A stretch of 64,000 nucleotides of DNA from Lingula anatina (GCF_001039355.2 NW_019776135.1:492862-556861); one strand, 5' to 3'; shown: positions 50,370 through 63,826, counted from the first letter of the stretch. A program made the numbers and translations. The notes: generated from the letters alone by a model not told the origin.

Positions 50370-51867
50370 ATGTATGTCCATCTCTGTAAGTTTAGAAATA
50401 TTCATACCAGTAGAGTAAATTTACAGCCAAGCTCACAGCAAGTGAAACAGCATTAAATTCACCAGAATCTCGGATATTGTGTTGTGACGATAAAATAGCG
50501 CAGCCATCGCAATTTGACGGTAATCATTAAAACTTGACGTTTTCTCTCGGGGAGCTCTTGGAGATGCTGCACTGTCTGCTGGCATATGACCCTTGACGCA
50601 ATGACCTTGACCTGAAAACAGAACTAAGTAACGATCCCACTATGGAAATGTATCGTCTGGATTCCATAGGTGGGAAAGGAATTTAGAAAATATCACGACT
50701 TTTGTAGGACGTTGGTGGAATATTGTTCTTGCACGGAATCTTCAAAGGACGTTAAGAAAATGGGTTTTTAGATTCATATGTAGATAAATCTCGATCCTGC
50801 ATGTTTTTATGATAATCTTCGGTCATCAGATAAATATGACCATTGGTTGTGAGCACTAGTTGTACACTGCAGGCGAGGAAGTCATTGCTAAAACTACCTT
50901 ATGTTGTCTTGTACCATGGAGATGGATGTATTAGAAAGATCAAGCAATTAACGTATCACTTACTGTAAGTATCGTTCACTCCTTTCTGGATATCAAACAG
51001 GATCCGAGTACAAATTTGAATATTGAATTTCTTTGTTGTTTATACTCTTACATGTAACATTTCCATTTAAATGACGATCCTAACGGGTTTTTCTAGTTGT
51101 TTTCTCTCACAAACACACAAACACTCACTCAAACGCGCAAACCAAATACTGTATTTGACGTACATGTATGAAAATAACTACACAAATGGCTGCGTATCAT
51201 GCATATTGTAAATACATTTACACGTTATATATAGCAGTTTATATACATATTGTATATTAAGTCTTATATGTATAGTGTAATAAAAAGGATATTCATTATC
51301 AAAAATGTTTGTGAATATTTCAGACAACTTTGTGCCCATGAAATGTATGTACTTAAAGTGTCGACATGTGACGCTTCAGTTAAGTAAACAGGATAGACTG
51401 TTCAAACGCTCTCGTGAACAATACTGTGCACATAAATGCACTGTACACACACTTAGAATGGGAGGACAGAAAGTTCCCGATTCCTCATTTTTTGTTCACA
51501 TGTATCTGTTGCAGTTTTGGTAGTCAGCAGTCTCACCGTCTCATCGTACATCGGGACTCGTTCCTGCATTAACTCTTCTTCTCGTGTCCTTATTCGCATT
51601 CAATAAAGGCACATATGAATCCGTCTGTGCACTTTCATACTTTCTTTAATGAATCTAAAAGATGTTGTCCATTTCATATTGCCTGCGTCCCAGAGTAAAA
51701 AATTGAAATGCTCCTACTAGGTGAGATGATGAAATGTTATAGTTCTGTCGTAAATGGACGTTTGAAAATGATATTTGCTTTGAATAAATCAATCCAAAGA
51801 ACCTAATTAGTGCATGATTTGCCGCGGACATAAATAAATGCTTCAACTTTTTTGTCGAGGTTTTGTC
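50370..51867. other. Shared 3' flank between the SLC6 gene and the convergent gene
   Basis: Follows the SLC6 stop; probably its 3' untranslated region. AATAAA occurs at 51602-51607, a candidate polyadenylation signal about 1.2 kb after the stop. On the minus strand ATTAAA near 51646-51651 could serve the convergent gene. Short frames here (such as 51305-51523) show no domain. Confidence 0.35.
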
Positions 51868-54800
51868 TCACATCTCAGGAGGCTTTGGTACATATCTCTC
51901 ACTTTTTCTTTTGTAGTGATTTTTTCTACATCTGTGGCAGATATATAAAGCTCCAGGGATCGTGATAGGTGGTAGTATCGTCAAGAGGATCCCAGTGGCA
52001 AGGAGGCTGGAGTCCCCGCTTCCGTAAAGTGCCAACAATAGGCCTGAAATTATAGACATATAAAGAGTTATCTATGTAAGCTGTTTTCAGTATAAATGTT
52101 TCATCCCAGGCGGTACATTGAACAACGTTTTAGTCAGAATGTGTATGCCATACTGCATTATTTAACAGTGCATTTTAACAATTAACGGTGGGAATTTTTT
52201 TGTTTGTCTCTTCTTTACAAATGTTGATTGTTCACTAGAAATTCGCTAGAAAACTTCTTATTTATCTTTTAAACAGGGATGCTTTTGAAACATTCCCTCT
52301 GAGGCAACGCAAACCATCACCAAAACATTAAAATGCACGTTTTTATTTGTTTGAACCTTGCCTGAAGCCTCGGTCACAACCGGACGAACGGATTTTAGGA
52401 TGCGGTAGAATCCGTGGAGTTCGTAGAGGTTGATGAAAGTTTGCAACGGAAAAGCACAAGTCTGCCTTGCGAGTCGCAGGGGTCACGTGAGATGTCCTTT
52501 CAAACAGGGGCGCTAATTGTAAGGTGCGATGGCCCTGGAAACTGTACTCATTTCCTGAGTATGTCTTGTTACCTGCGTACGTGGCATGCACTCATCATTT
52601 ATGAACAGAATGCAACGCACGGCGAAAGTAGTTCTCTTTTGCTTCACACTTGCCTCACACGCTTGTAATGACGTACTGACCGTGTACGTTGGTTTTGCCT
52701 CCTGTTCTCCCCTTCTTTCTTTTTCCTCCTCCCTTCTTTTGTGCTCTCTCAGCTTCTTTCCCTTTCCTTGTGGAGGCATATGAGAAGCTGAATTGAGCGA
52801 AATTCGAATTTTTTAAAAATTGTTGTACATGTTGCACAATCGACGTTAATTGTCGAGGCACGAGCGTGAGCACACTTTTATACTCCTGGCCTGGGGTGAC
52901 GCATGTACGACGCACTCCCGCCGTGCTTTCGACTTTGTTCGTGCGCCGCACTCAACACGCAAAGGGCACTTGCTCCTTTATTGCTTGCGACGTGCGTCTT
53001 GGACCACGCACGTCTCACTTTCGAACTTCTCGCGAACTCCTAGGGAGGGGAGCAAGTTACGCTTGCGGCCTCGCTGTTTGCAGATTATTCGTAGAATCTT
53101 TTGAACATGTCCAACATCCTCCGTACGTGCTTACGGGTTGTCTGCGAACTACAAATCTCAAGAAGGACTTGCGCGGCACATGCGATTCTGCTCAAAATTT
53201 GGACGCAAAAAGGCCGTAAGAGCCCGTACGGCCGGTTGTGACTACCCTCTACTAGGGCAACAGATTGATTTTCCACAGATGTTCACAGATATGTCTATAG
53301 ATAAATAGACAGTCAATTTGGCTCTCAGTCGATTCAGCAAAAAATGTCCACAACAATAACTGCAGCTCTGGTAGAGGGTAGGTTGTGACCGAGGCTTTAG
53401 CAGTCAGCTGCATTCACAGCAGTTCTAATAAACACGTACAAGTATTAATATAATGCAATGTGATCTGCCATCAAACACAGCGCCAGCAACCAGATATTGT
53501 TCTAATGTACTTTCCTCTANCCTTCTGTTATAACTCCTTGGTAAAACCCTGTTCAAAGTATGCAGCTGAGTTGTAGAGCATACCCTGTATTTGTGCAGTA
53601 AAGGAAAATACTGCAAGTTTACTTTTAGTCAAAATATTACTTCAAAACATTTACAATTTGACAATTTTTCACTTTGGCTGTATTTTTGAGGCTTTAGTAT
53701 AACGGTAGTTTAGTACCATTAGATGCTACAATAATTTATAACTTCATCTGCGTACCATTTGTTTGATGCACATTTTAGAATACTGGTCCACAAAGGCATG
53801 AGACATTGTGCGCACACCTTTGTATAGTATTGGGGATATTGTTCATGTATACTATCCATTGTTTATTAAGAAAGTTCATAGGGTTGGTTTAACGACGAAA
53901 TCGTCTTTGGGCTGTGTTTGTAATGATTAAATATAACATAAGTGTTCCAACCTGAAACAACACAATCTGAATGTATCAAGTATTTAATACATGTCTCATA
54001 TATTAGTACTTATACACCGCCTCTTCGTCTTTCAGGCGTGAATCGTTTCTACGATGACATCAACGATATGATAGGTTACTATCCTTGTCCGTTTTGGAAA
54101 TACTGCTGGTTGATATTTACGCCTCTTATCTGTGGGGTAAGCTCACTCATACATAATGTCCATTTGACACTAACATCGTATCCCACAATACCTGAATCAA
54201 TAAGAATTACATCTCTCAATAACATGCGTGAGTAACGACAAAATGCTAGTGACATGCCCCCTTTAGCTGAAAGGGTGCATATTTATGTCTGTGGTTCGTT
54301 GAATGCAGGGTAATTCTTTAAAAATCATTCTTAAACGTTTGCTGTGATGCATGGCTCTAAATAAAGACAGACCACTGTTGCCTTATTGCGACGGATCAAT
54401 TTAACGCAGATCATAAGTTTGTCACACCTAACGCAATTGTATATAATTCCTGATACATGCACCATTATTTTTCTATTTTAACTCAAATAAACGACGAATG
54501 TGCAAACTGAATTGAAAATGCACTTATTAGTTGTATTTCACATCTAATCAAGCGGTGACTTTTTTCTAACCAACTGAGGTACGTTTAAAGTTGTGATTCT
54601 AATAAGTTAAGATAACACACATATTTTCATTATTATACATGTATCCCGGTAGTAATATCTTTGTCTTTTCTCTTCTTAGGGTGTCCTGATATTCAGTATA
54701 GTACAATATAAAAGCCCCAAATACTTGGACTATGAATACCCCTGGTGGGCTGATATGATTGGCTGGTTTATGGCACTCTCGTCAATTCTTGTCGTACCTT

Positions 54801-57800
54801 CGTACATGATTTATAGGCTAGCCTCAACTCCGGGAGATTTTAGATCCGTAAGTTAACTTGACATTAAATGCCAACTTGACGAAATTCTACTTTCTTTAAA
54901 TTTTGCAGTATGTTATGCTAATGGAATGTGTTTAAAAAAGCATTCAGTAGATTTAAATATTTCAGATATGACCTTCAGGGTGATATCTATATTGTTGTTG
55001 TTCGTCTTTGATTAAAAATACATGCTACCTGGGTCAGGCATTAATGAAGCAAATGTGCACTTCGGTAAATGTTGACTGAAATATTTTTGTTTCTATTTAT
55101 TAAAGAGATGCAAGGTGTTGTTTCGCCCAGACATCGACAGCATCAGGCCATACAAAGGAGAACCGCTGTCATATACACCCATGGCGCCTAAAAAGTGTGA
55201 CACACAAATTTAAATGTATGTCCATCTCTGTAAGTTTAAAAATATTCATACCAGTAGAGTAAATTTACACCCAAGCTCACAGCAAATGAAACAGCATTAA
55301 TATCACCAGAATCTCGGATATCGCGTTGTGACGACAAATAGCGCAACCATCGCAATTTGACGGAAATCATTAAAACTTGACGTTTTCTCTCGGGGAGCTC
55401 TAGGAGATGCTGCACTGTCTGCTGGCATATGACCCTTGACGCAATGACCTTGACCTGAAAACAGAACTAAGTAACGATCCCACTATGAAAATGTATCACC
55501 TGGATTCCGCAGGTGGAAAAGGAATGCAGAAAATATCACGACTTTTGTAGGACGTTGGTGGAATATTGTTCTTGCACGGAATCTTCAAAGGACGTTGAAA
55601 GAATGGGTTTTTAGATTCATATGTAGATCAATCTCGATCCTGTATGTTTTGATGATAATCTTCGGTCATCAGATAAATAAGTTTGACCATTGGTTGTGAG
55701 CACTAGTTGTACACTGCAGGCGAGGAAGTCATTGCTAAAATTACTTTATGTTGTCTTGTACCATGGAGATGTATGTATTAGAAAGATCAAGCAATTAACG
55801 TATCACTTAGGCTACTATACATAGTATCGTTCACTCCTTTCTGGATATCAAACAGGATCCGAGTACAAATTTGAATATTGAATTTCTTTGTTGTTTATAC
55901 TCTTACATGTAACATTTCCATTTAAATGACGATCCTAACGGGTTTTTCTAGTTGTTTTCTCTCACAAACACACAAACACTCACTCAAACGCGCAAACCAA
56001 ATACTGTATTTGACGTACATGTATGAAAATAACTACACAAATGGCTGCGTATCATGCATATTGTAAATACATTTACACGTTATATATAGCAGTTTATATA
56101 CATATTGTATATTAAGTCTTATATGTATAGTGTAATAAAAAGGATATTCATTATCAAAAATGTTTGTGAATATTTCAGACAACTTTGTGCCCATGAAATG
56201 TATGTACTTAAAGTGTCGACATGTGACGCTTCAGTTAAGTAAACAGGATAGTCTGTTCAAACGCTCTCGTGAACAACACTGTGCACGTAAATGCACTGTA
56301 CACACACTTAGAATGTGAGGACAGAAAGTTCCCGATTCCTCATTTTTTGTTCACATGTATCTGTTGCAGTTTTGGTAGTCAGCAGTCTCGCCGTCTCATC
56401 GTACATCGGGACTCGTTCCTGCATTAACTCTTCTTCTCGTGTCCTTATTCGCATTCAATAAAGGCACATATGAATCCGTCTGTGCACTTTCATACTTTCT
56501 TTAATGAATCTAAAAGATGTTGTCCATTTCATATTGCCTGCGTCCCAGAGTAAAAAATTGAAATGCTCCTACTAGGTGAGATGATGAAATGTTATAGTTC
56601 TGTCGTAAATGGACGTTTGAAAATGATATTTGCTTTGAATAAATCAATCCAAAGAACCTAAGTGCATGATTTGCCGCGGACATAAATAAATGCTTCAACG
56701 TTTTTGTCGAGGTTTTGTCTCACATCTCAGGAGGCTTTGGTACATATCTCTCACTTTTTCTTTTGTGGTGATTTTTTCTACATCTGTGGCAGATATATAA
56801 AGCTCCAGGGATCGTGATAGGTGGCAGTATCGTCAAGAGGATCCCAGTGGCAAGGAGGCTGGAGTCCCCGCTTCCGTAAAGTGCCAACAATAGGCCTGAA
56901 ATTATAGACATATAAAGAGTTATCTATGTAAGCTGTTTTCAGTATAAATGTTTCATATCAGGCGGTACATTGAACAACGTTTTAGTCAGAATGTGTATGC
57001 CATACTGCATTATTTAACAGTGCATTTTAACAATTAACGGTGGGAATTTTTTTGTTTGTCTCTTCTTTACAAATGTTGATTGTTCACTAGAAATTCGCTA
57101 GAAAACTTCTTATTTATCTTTTAAACAAGGATGCTTTTGAAACATTCCCTCTGAGGCAACACAAACCATCACCAAAACATTAAAATGCACGTTTTATTTT
57201 TTTTAACCTTGCCTGAAGCCTCGGTCACAACCGGACGAACGGATTTTAGGATGCGGTAGAATCCGTGGAGTTCGTAGAGGTTGATGAAAGTTTGCAACGG
57301 AAAAGCACAAATCTGCCTTGCGAGTCGCAGGGGCCACGTGAGATGTCCTTTCAAACAGGGGCGCTAATTGTAAGGTGCGATGGCCCTGGAAACTGTACTC
57401 ATTTCTTGAGCTTGTCTTGTTACCTGCGTACGTGGCATGCACTCACCATTTATGAAGAGAATGCAACGCACGGCGAAAGTAGTTCTCTTTTGCTTCACAC
57501 TTGCCTCACACGCTTGTAATGACGTACTGACCGTGTACGTTGGTTTTGCCTCCTGTTCTCCCCTTCTTTCTTTTTCCTCCTCCCTTCTTTCTCTCTCTCA
57601 GCTTCTTTCCCTTGCCTTTTGGAGGCATATGAGAAGCTGAACTGAGCGAAATTCGAAATTTTTAAAAATTGTTGTACATGTTGCACAATCGACGTTAATT
57701 ATCGAAGCACGAGCGTGCGTCGTGAGCACACTTTTATACTCCTGGCCTGGGGTGATGCATGTACGACGCACTCCCGCCGTGCTTTCGACTTCGTTCGTGC

Positions 57801-60800
57801 ACCGCACTCAACACGCAAAGGGCACTTGCTCCTTCATTGCTTGCGACGTGGGTCTTGGACCATGCACGTCTCACCTGCGAATTTCTCGCGAACTCCTTGG
57901 GAGGGGAGCAAGTTACGCTTGCGGCCTTGCTGTTTGCAGATTATTCGTAGAATCTTTTGAACATGTCCAACATCCTCCGTACGTGCTTACGGGTTGTCTG
58001 CGAACTCCAAATCACGCAAGAAGGACTTGCGCGGCACATGAGATTCTGCGCAAAATTTGGACGCAAAAAGGCCGTAAGAGCCCGTACGGCCGGTTGTGAC
58101 TACCCTCTACCAGGGCAACAGATTGATTTTCCACAGATGTTCACAGATATGTCTATAGATAAATAGACAGTCAATTTGGCTCTCAGTCGATTCAGCAAAA
58201 AATGTCCACAACAATAACTGCAGCTCTGGTAGAGGGTAGGTTGTGACCGAGGATTTAGCAGTCAGCTGCATTCACAGCAGTTCTAATAAATACGAGAAGT
58301 ATTAATATAATGCAATGTGATCTGCCATCAATCACAGCTCCAGCAACCAGATATTGTTCTAATGCACTTTCCTCTTTAATCTGTTTAAAAGATTCATTTT
58401 ACAAACAGAAAACCAAGTCAAGATTCTCATTGAATTTTTCGTAGGAAATTATTCCGCCGAGAATCTTAGCAGACTTATGAAATAGGGGCAAGGGCAGGGG
58501 CGGATCCAGAGATATTTTCTGACAGTCTTTCTAATTATCTTTGTTAATCCGTTCCTAATTTCTGACCGTTTACCGAAAAAAAAATTAGATACCCGTCAAT
58601 GTAAACTTGAAAATCTGACCGTCTTCCGGAAGACCCAGAAGACGCCCTAAATCCGCCGCTGAAGGGCACGCTAGTGAAGTCTGGCTACTGACTGGCGATT
58701 TGATTTGCTCAGATCCCATCGCACTGCAAGCACCATCATCCCAAGCACGCCGCAGCTAGAGACATTTCGGTAAAGTAAAGTGAAGGCTTGAAAAATTTTA
58801 TAACCAGTTTCAGTATGTCAACAGAAACTTAGCATTACAATGAATTTATCAGGAAGAGGCTACATGACGTTCATACAGTACTTATGTAAGTCTCAGAGCA
58901 AATTCAGCTCATTTCGTAACGGTGTTTTCAAAAGACACACAATTAGATAAAGGATTCATAAATATTTTAACCCTGTAGTGCCTGTAGTCAACAGAAAAAA
59001 TTCCGAGGTCGTTTTTCTGTTACATTTTGTATTTATCATTAGAACATTGTTCAAGATAACGGTGAACTTGTTGTCAATACCACTAGTATATTGATTTGTA
59101 CACAGTAACTCAAACGTAAAACCCGATGAGAAGGGCTCTCCAAGGAAAAGCGCTGATACGGACTGCCTCACCTGTCCTTTGAATTATTAAAAACTCATAC
59201 ACAACAACAGACCGGTAATATTTTTCTATTCATTTTCTGCTGATGGAAATAACCAACATCAAGATTTATACGAAAAGGGGATCAATACAAGCTGGGTAAT
59301 TAATTCATGTGAGTGGTTACGTATTTCACTCTTTTCGATAAGCTTCCTGGCTGATTCTTAATTACGTCATGTTTTCAATTCCTATAGAAAAAATACCACT
59401 TTTATTGAAGCCTGTGGTAGGGGAAATAGTGACACTTTTAAAGACAGCCGTCTTCAACTTTAGATGCACAAAGACACCACTGCTGCGTCAGGGTCACTGT
59501 TATTCTTTGTAAGGCTTGATGGTGACTATCTTTAATACAAACCACTATTTGGAAGAGGAATTGTTAGGTTTTTGCACTGATTTTCCGCCATAACACTGTG
59601 GGGTCCAGGGATAACCTGCGCTTTTGCATCCCCCTCTACCACCCTTACCCTACCCTCGCGGCTTTCTACTTCGAAAAAAAAAGATAATATTAAAATGGCG
59701 GATTCAGCTCCCTTCCATGTTGACATGTAAAAAACTGAATATATATAGCAATTTACAACGATTTGCACTATTTTCAGAACATTTCTCTCAACTGAGTGAA
59801 TGGTATTCTATCCGACAAAACAGAAACTGCATTTCAATTGGGCCGAGATTTGGTGCACAGTACTCGTTATACCCGTCAATAGGTTGTAGGCTCCACTGCC
59901 AGCAGAAATCAGGGTCGCGACAATAACAACCACGTCTTTTAAGGTTTCTTTGTTTGAAGGAATAAGATAAGCGGTACTCAAACATTTCGAAAAACAAAAC
60001 CAATTTTTAAGTTGAAACAGAGTCCTGTGCACAACCAAACCATGCTATGGTGGTCTTTGAGGCTCTCCTTATACGTACCCAATGGCAAAATGACGCACAC
60101 ATAGAGCACGCCTATCGCTCCGTACACACAACCTGGCACACAGCACAGCCCGCCACACAGCCCACTGTATGCTGAAAAGGCAAAAAATCAGTAGATTTAT
60201 GATTTGATTTCAGTTGGTTTTGATATGGACATGTATGTAAAGGAGTACAAATTAATATTTAATAAAACGTAGACACACTGTAGCATAAGCAAACTGCCAA
60301 TCGATGTATAATAATTAATATCTACGTTTTACAAACTAAATAGTTTCATTATAGTACTCGTATTGATCCACCTTTATGTTTTCGATTATCTACAATGAAA
60401 ATTCATCGGAAAAAATGTCGTTCTCCGGGTTTTTGGTAGTATCCTTTCTTCCTACTGGATTTTGTATTTTACACAAGCTATAGCTTGCTATTAAGTCGCA
60501 ACGGCATGTCATTTTAGTTATGAAAGCTTTAACCCTGCTCACAATTTGCATTTTACGTGAATTATCTTTACATTTAGCTTGTTTAACACTTTCATTGGTT
60601 TTAGCTAAAGGAAGAATGAATTTTCTCTAAAGCGAAATACTATATCGTATTTTTGCACAGACATTAGTTCGCCTATAGTGTTTTAAATGATCTTGGTTTC
60701 AATCTCTACCTTTGGTGGAACGGCCCTGTCCCTCATCTGGATCTTCAAAGTCCGTGAAAGCTTCTTTTTCTGGAACTATAGGACAAACTTTGCAATTTGT

Positions 60801-60895
60801 CGTCGTCATCAGGTGTTTAAAAGACCTAGAACAAACGACACTGTCATCATGTTGAAAAACAAACGCAGAGGCAACTGTTACTTGACTCCAGGAAA
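51868..60895 (-). CDS. Small multi-pass membrane protein, unknown family, about 143 residues
   Basis: Family not recognised. Exons, minus strand: 60895-60710 (tentative), 60171-60079, 59935-59873, 52043-51868. All four carry GT..AG ends and fit in phase 1 with no stop. If translation starts at the ATG inside the first exon (about 60809), the protein has a cytoplasm-like acidic head ([14 protein letters not shown]). A Cys/Gly-rich first hydrophobic segment follows ([24 protein letters not shown]), then a second ([18 protein letters not shown] plus LLLALYG) and a third ([21 protein letters not shown]). The tail is basic ([14 protein letters not shown]) and ends VPKPPEM. Three or four TMs are likely. 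The acceptor of the 63-nt exon is weak. The last exon occurs again at 56895-56720 because of the duplicate block, and the 56720 copy is nearer. Confidence 0.6.
52365..53397. mobile_element. 1.03-kb TIR element, first copy
   Basis: Begins AAGCCTCGGTCACAACC and ends with its reverse complement, GGTTGTGACCGAGGCTT. The interior is more GC-rich than its surroundings and opens frames on both strands (52414-53276), none with a domain. Second copy at 57216-58255. Non-autonomous DNA transposon; superfamily not assigned. Confidence 0.7.
54036..55213 (+). pseudogene. Second copy of SLC6 exons 11-13
   Basis: Exons 54036-54136, 54680-54847 and 55106-55213 repeat exons 11-13 with the same splice sites and stop. 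The only residue change I see is Asp to Tyr in RPDKGEP (RPYKGEP). It has no exons 1-10 of its own, so it is a haplotype or assembly duplicate and not an independent gene. Confidence 0.85.
56720..56895 (-). pseudogene. Second copy of the last exon of the small membrane-protein gene
   Basis: Same 176-nt exon as 52043-51868, with the acceptor ATAATTTCAG and stop TGA kept. One residue differs (Tyr to His in KNHYKRK). One of the two copies is the true terminal exon; the other is the allelic or assembly duplicate. Confidence 0.7.
57216..58255. mobile_element. 1.04-kb TIR element, second copy
   Basis: Matches 52365-53397. The right end has one substitution (GGATT for GGCTT). Presence in both blocks means the insertion predates the split of the two copies. 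Confidence 0.7.
58495..58661. mobile_element. 167-bp MITE with 5-bp target duplication, second copy
   Basis: Starts CAGGGGCGGATCCAG and ends TAAATCCGCCGCTG, flanked by AAGGG on both sides (58490-58494 and 58662-58666). Same family as 13947-14114, sharing TTAGATACCCGTCAATGTAA and CCGTCTTCCGGAAGACCCAG inside. Confidence 0.85.
58667..59872. other. Intron of the small membrane-protein gene
   Basis: AT-rich, with no repeats of note. Short frames at 59532-59768 and 59624-59926 show no domain. Confidence 0.4.
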
Positions 60896-61861
60896 CTAGG
60901 AGCTAAAAGGGGCTGTGGGTTTGCACGCGATTTGTTGACTGTCTCCATGTTGGTTTAACATAATCAATGCTAGCCGTCAGAGTGCATGTTTGTACTCCCT
61001 AGCTGTCCTCGTCCCTGTCTCTCTTCAGAAGCCTCACAGCGTATGGGAATGATAAACCAATGATAAATGTGGTTATCAATATTAACTTCAACTGAGACAA
61101 TTGATTTGATTTTGTTTAGTTGCCATATATTTTATTACTTGGAGGGACTGAACAGTAACAAACAGACGGGAAATTGAATATTGTCACGTAACACTGATAT
61201 GCATTAGACGATACCGAACTTGCTATCTACATATCGGAAGAGATATATTAATTTCCAATAGTAGTCTGATGAAATAATGGAAATAGATCTGCAACAGACA
61301 CGGGTATCACGTAAGTTAACGTATTGCACCTTTCCAACAATGAGGTTTTAGAATATTTTAATGACATGCATTGGGGGAACACCATGGCGAGTGAGTTCAA
61401 GCATCTGTCTATCACTTTGGTATTACATGTCTAAATGTCATGAATAAGTATCTATCTCTTTAATCCGTTTCGATCAGCAAGCAGTTTTAATGGGGCACAG
61501 GCAAGGCCTTCAGATCAACGCAGTGATCTCTTCAACTTCCAATATAAATGTGCATTTAGCCACTGGTTAATTACCGTGCAGCAGGTTAAATGAGACAATA
61601 TCATGTTGATATTATTTAATTAACGAATGATTATACATTCTCAGATTCTTTTCAGGATTTTTAGAGTTGAAAAATATGTTGCTTTATAGGCTAGAGATGT
61701 TTGTAGCTATAGGATGTACGGAAAATCATTCTCTGTAAATGTAGATGCAAAAAAACGAATTATTATTAGTTATCATTGCTACATTGTTTAAACTTAAAAC
61801 AAAACCAGTAAGCAAAGTGTTATATATTCTTGTTTGAATGCGTCTTATACAAACAATAACC

Positions 61862-61898
<37 letters not shown>

Positions 61899-63826
61899 AG
61901 ACTGTCTTATTTAAATACACAAATCACCCCTGTATCGAACCTGAGGTCCTACTAAATATTTACTAACATTGACTATAATATTATATTGATGTTTTGCCGC
62001 ACAGTTACAATGCCCAATACGCTGTATAAGCAATGAGAGCTGTGCCTTAGTTATTGGAATTGTTCCTATGTCGGAGTGAGTATGCTGCAGTTCCCATCAA
62101 CTACTGTACATTGGGCCGGCCGCGGATATCATTTCTTTAGGCTATTGATAAAGTCGCGGCTCTCTCCACGAGGTTATAGGAAACATTGATCTATGCTGAG
62201 TTCAGTATGGCATATTCTCAAGACACTGATTTATCAGCTAATGGATGCGTTACGTAATGTACGCTTTTGAAGAAAAAAAGTCATTATCTGATAGAATTGA
62301 TATTTAAAAAATCAACATATCATCGAACTGCGTAGATTGATGTAAGAGCATCACTGAGTTCGGTTCTCTATGTTCATCATTATCATCATTCATATTAATT
62401 GTCGCTGCGTGGGGCACCAAATAAGCCTCATTTAGTTCTCGGTATATCAGTTGAATACCCTAGGAAAATGATTGACATGTCAATGTGCCTTTATTTTATG
62501 ACATCCGGAATGCTCGCGATATTATTAGATAGAAAGCATCTACCCTCTGACATCAGGGTGTAATACGGGGCTCCTAAAATAATATACAGATTTACACTGT
62601 GAGCTATTGAATTTTCTTGTAACAGACTACTAGCGCACCCTGTGGCCAGAAAGTAGAAACACTAGTACCAGAGCAAGAGGTAATATTGGGTCCTAGAGGT
62701 AATTAAGGCGGTTCCAGTTCAGAAATGAGGAGATTATCACCACCACCATCCCCCCCCCCCCAACCACCACCACCACCACCGCAGCACCAACCAACGCACC
62801 ACCAACGCAATCTGCTTACATCTTTTACTTTACAATTTTGTGATTTCTGATTTTGCAGCACTCATTGGCGAGAGGACACCCTAACCCAGCAAGATTAACA
62901 CTGCCTTGGGAAGATGGGTACGGTATTTTATAAAATGCATGGCAATCTGGGCTTTATCGAAGTAGCGTACCCGGCCTTCCCAAGACACTTAGAACTTTGC
63001 CTTGGCACTGTTACTAAAATTATCAATTCCCATCACTCTTACATGGCTTCCTTTAACAACATGAAACTTTATTTTCAGCCATTTAGAGAAAGGCTAAAAA
63101 CAACAACAAAGAAACTAAGAAGCCGTGGCCAACCACTACCGACTCTCTGAAAGCATTCAGCAGCAATAGAAAACTGCCCTACCACACTACGTGACCCTCA
63201 GCGAGTGCGGTTTACTTAGTATCCCAGCAACGTGAGCACGTCAAAGCATTATATCATCTTCCACGTTAACTGACGTAATACACCCTCTAAACGTTTTTAC
63301 ACATCCTTTTTATTCATATTCTCATTAATATTATATATCTTTTTGTCATCTGTAAAATGCAACAGGCAGTGACGTGTGTAGACGTCTAAAACTACTTCGA
63401 CTTGGCCATATTTGACTGCAGATTACTTTCAAACATGCATTTTCAATGTGTTCTTCTTTTCAAATTCACTAAACCACGATCCGTGAATTTAGTATTTCAA
63501 AACATAACATGGCTAAATGTTTTTTTATTTCCTTCGGCCCTGATTGTTGAAAAAGACAATAGTTAGAAATGGCGGGAGCTCATCGACGAGCTTGTACATT
63601 TGTCTTGAATTAGGTCGCACAGTTGGTGCCTGCATAGATCTCCACTAGTAGGTTTGGCAACGGGTGTGAACAAACTCGTGTTAATTTCTCTAGCATCAGA
63701 TCCTGCTTCCTTATTCAGAATTTCTCAATGTAAACAACACATGGGGCAGGAAAAGCACACTGGGGCTAAGTGCTTCCTTACACTGACTGTTAACTGACAC
63801 ATTTCAAGAGACCGCTGACGCAAAAG
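60896..63826. other. Intergenic region with microsatellites
   Basis: Contains a CT run (about 61865-61898), a CACCAC/C-run tract (about 62740-62790), and a 78-codon frame at 62914-63150 with no domain. I see no supported gene. Confidence 0.5.

Larger units (their letters stand above)
48701..53519. repeat. 4.8-kb duplicate block, first copy
   Basis: Runs from AAAACCCTGTTCAAAGTATG to TTCTAATGTACTTTCCTCT and recurs at 53541-58375 with scattered substitutions and small indels. It includes SLC6 exons 11-13, the 3' flank, the last exon of the convergent membrane-protein gene, and a 1-kb TIR element. Confidence 0.9.
53541..58375. repeat. 4.8-kb duplicate block, second copy
   Basis: Counterpart of 48701-53519, starting 21 bases after a single N (53520). 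It then continues into unique sequence after TTCTAATGCACTTTCCTCT. Confidence 0.9.

Noticed and set aside
52414-53276. Cluster of overlapping frames on both strands
   Set aside because: They lie inside the 1-kb TIR element, overlap one another in many frames, and have no domain. GC-rich sequence simply has fewer stops.
54036-55213. A second, independent SLC6 gene downstream of the first
   Set aside because: Only exons 11-13 are present, nearly identical in exon and intron, within a block that begins beside a single N.
62914-63150. 78-codon plus-strand frame with an upstream acceptor-like TTTTGCAG
   Set aside because: No domain, no signal or anchor, and no consistent donor. Could be untranslated sequence.
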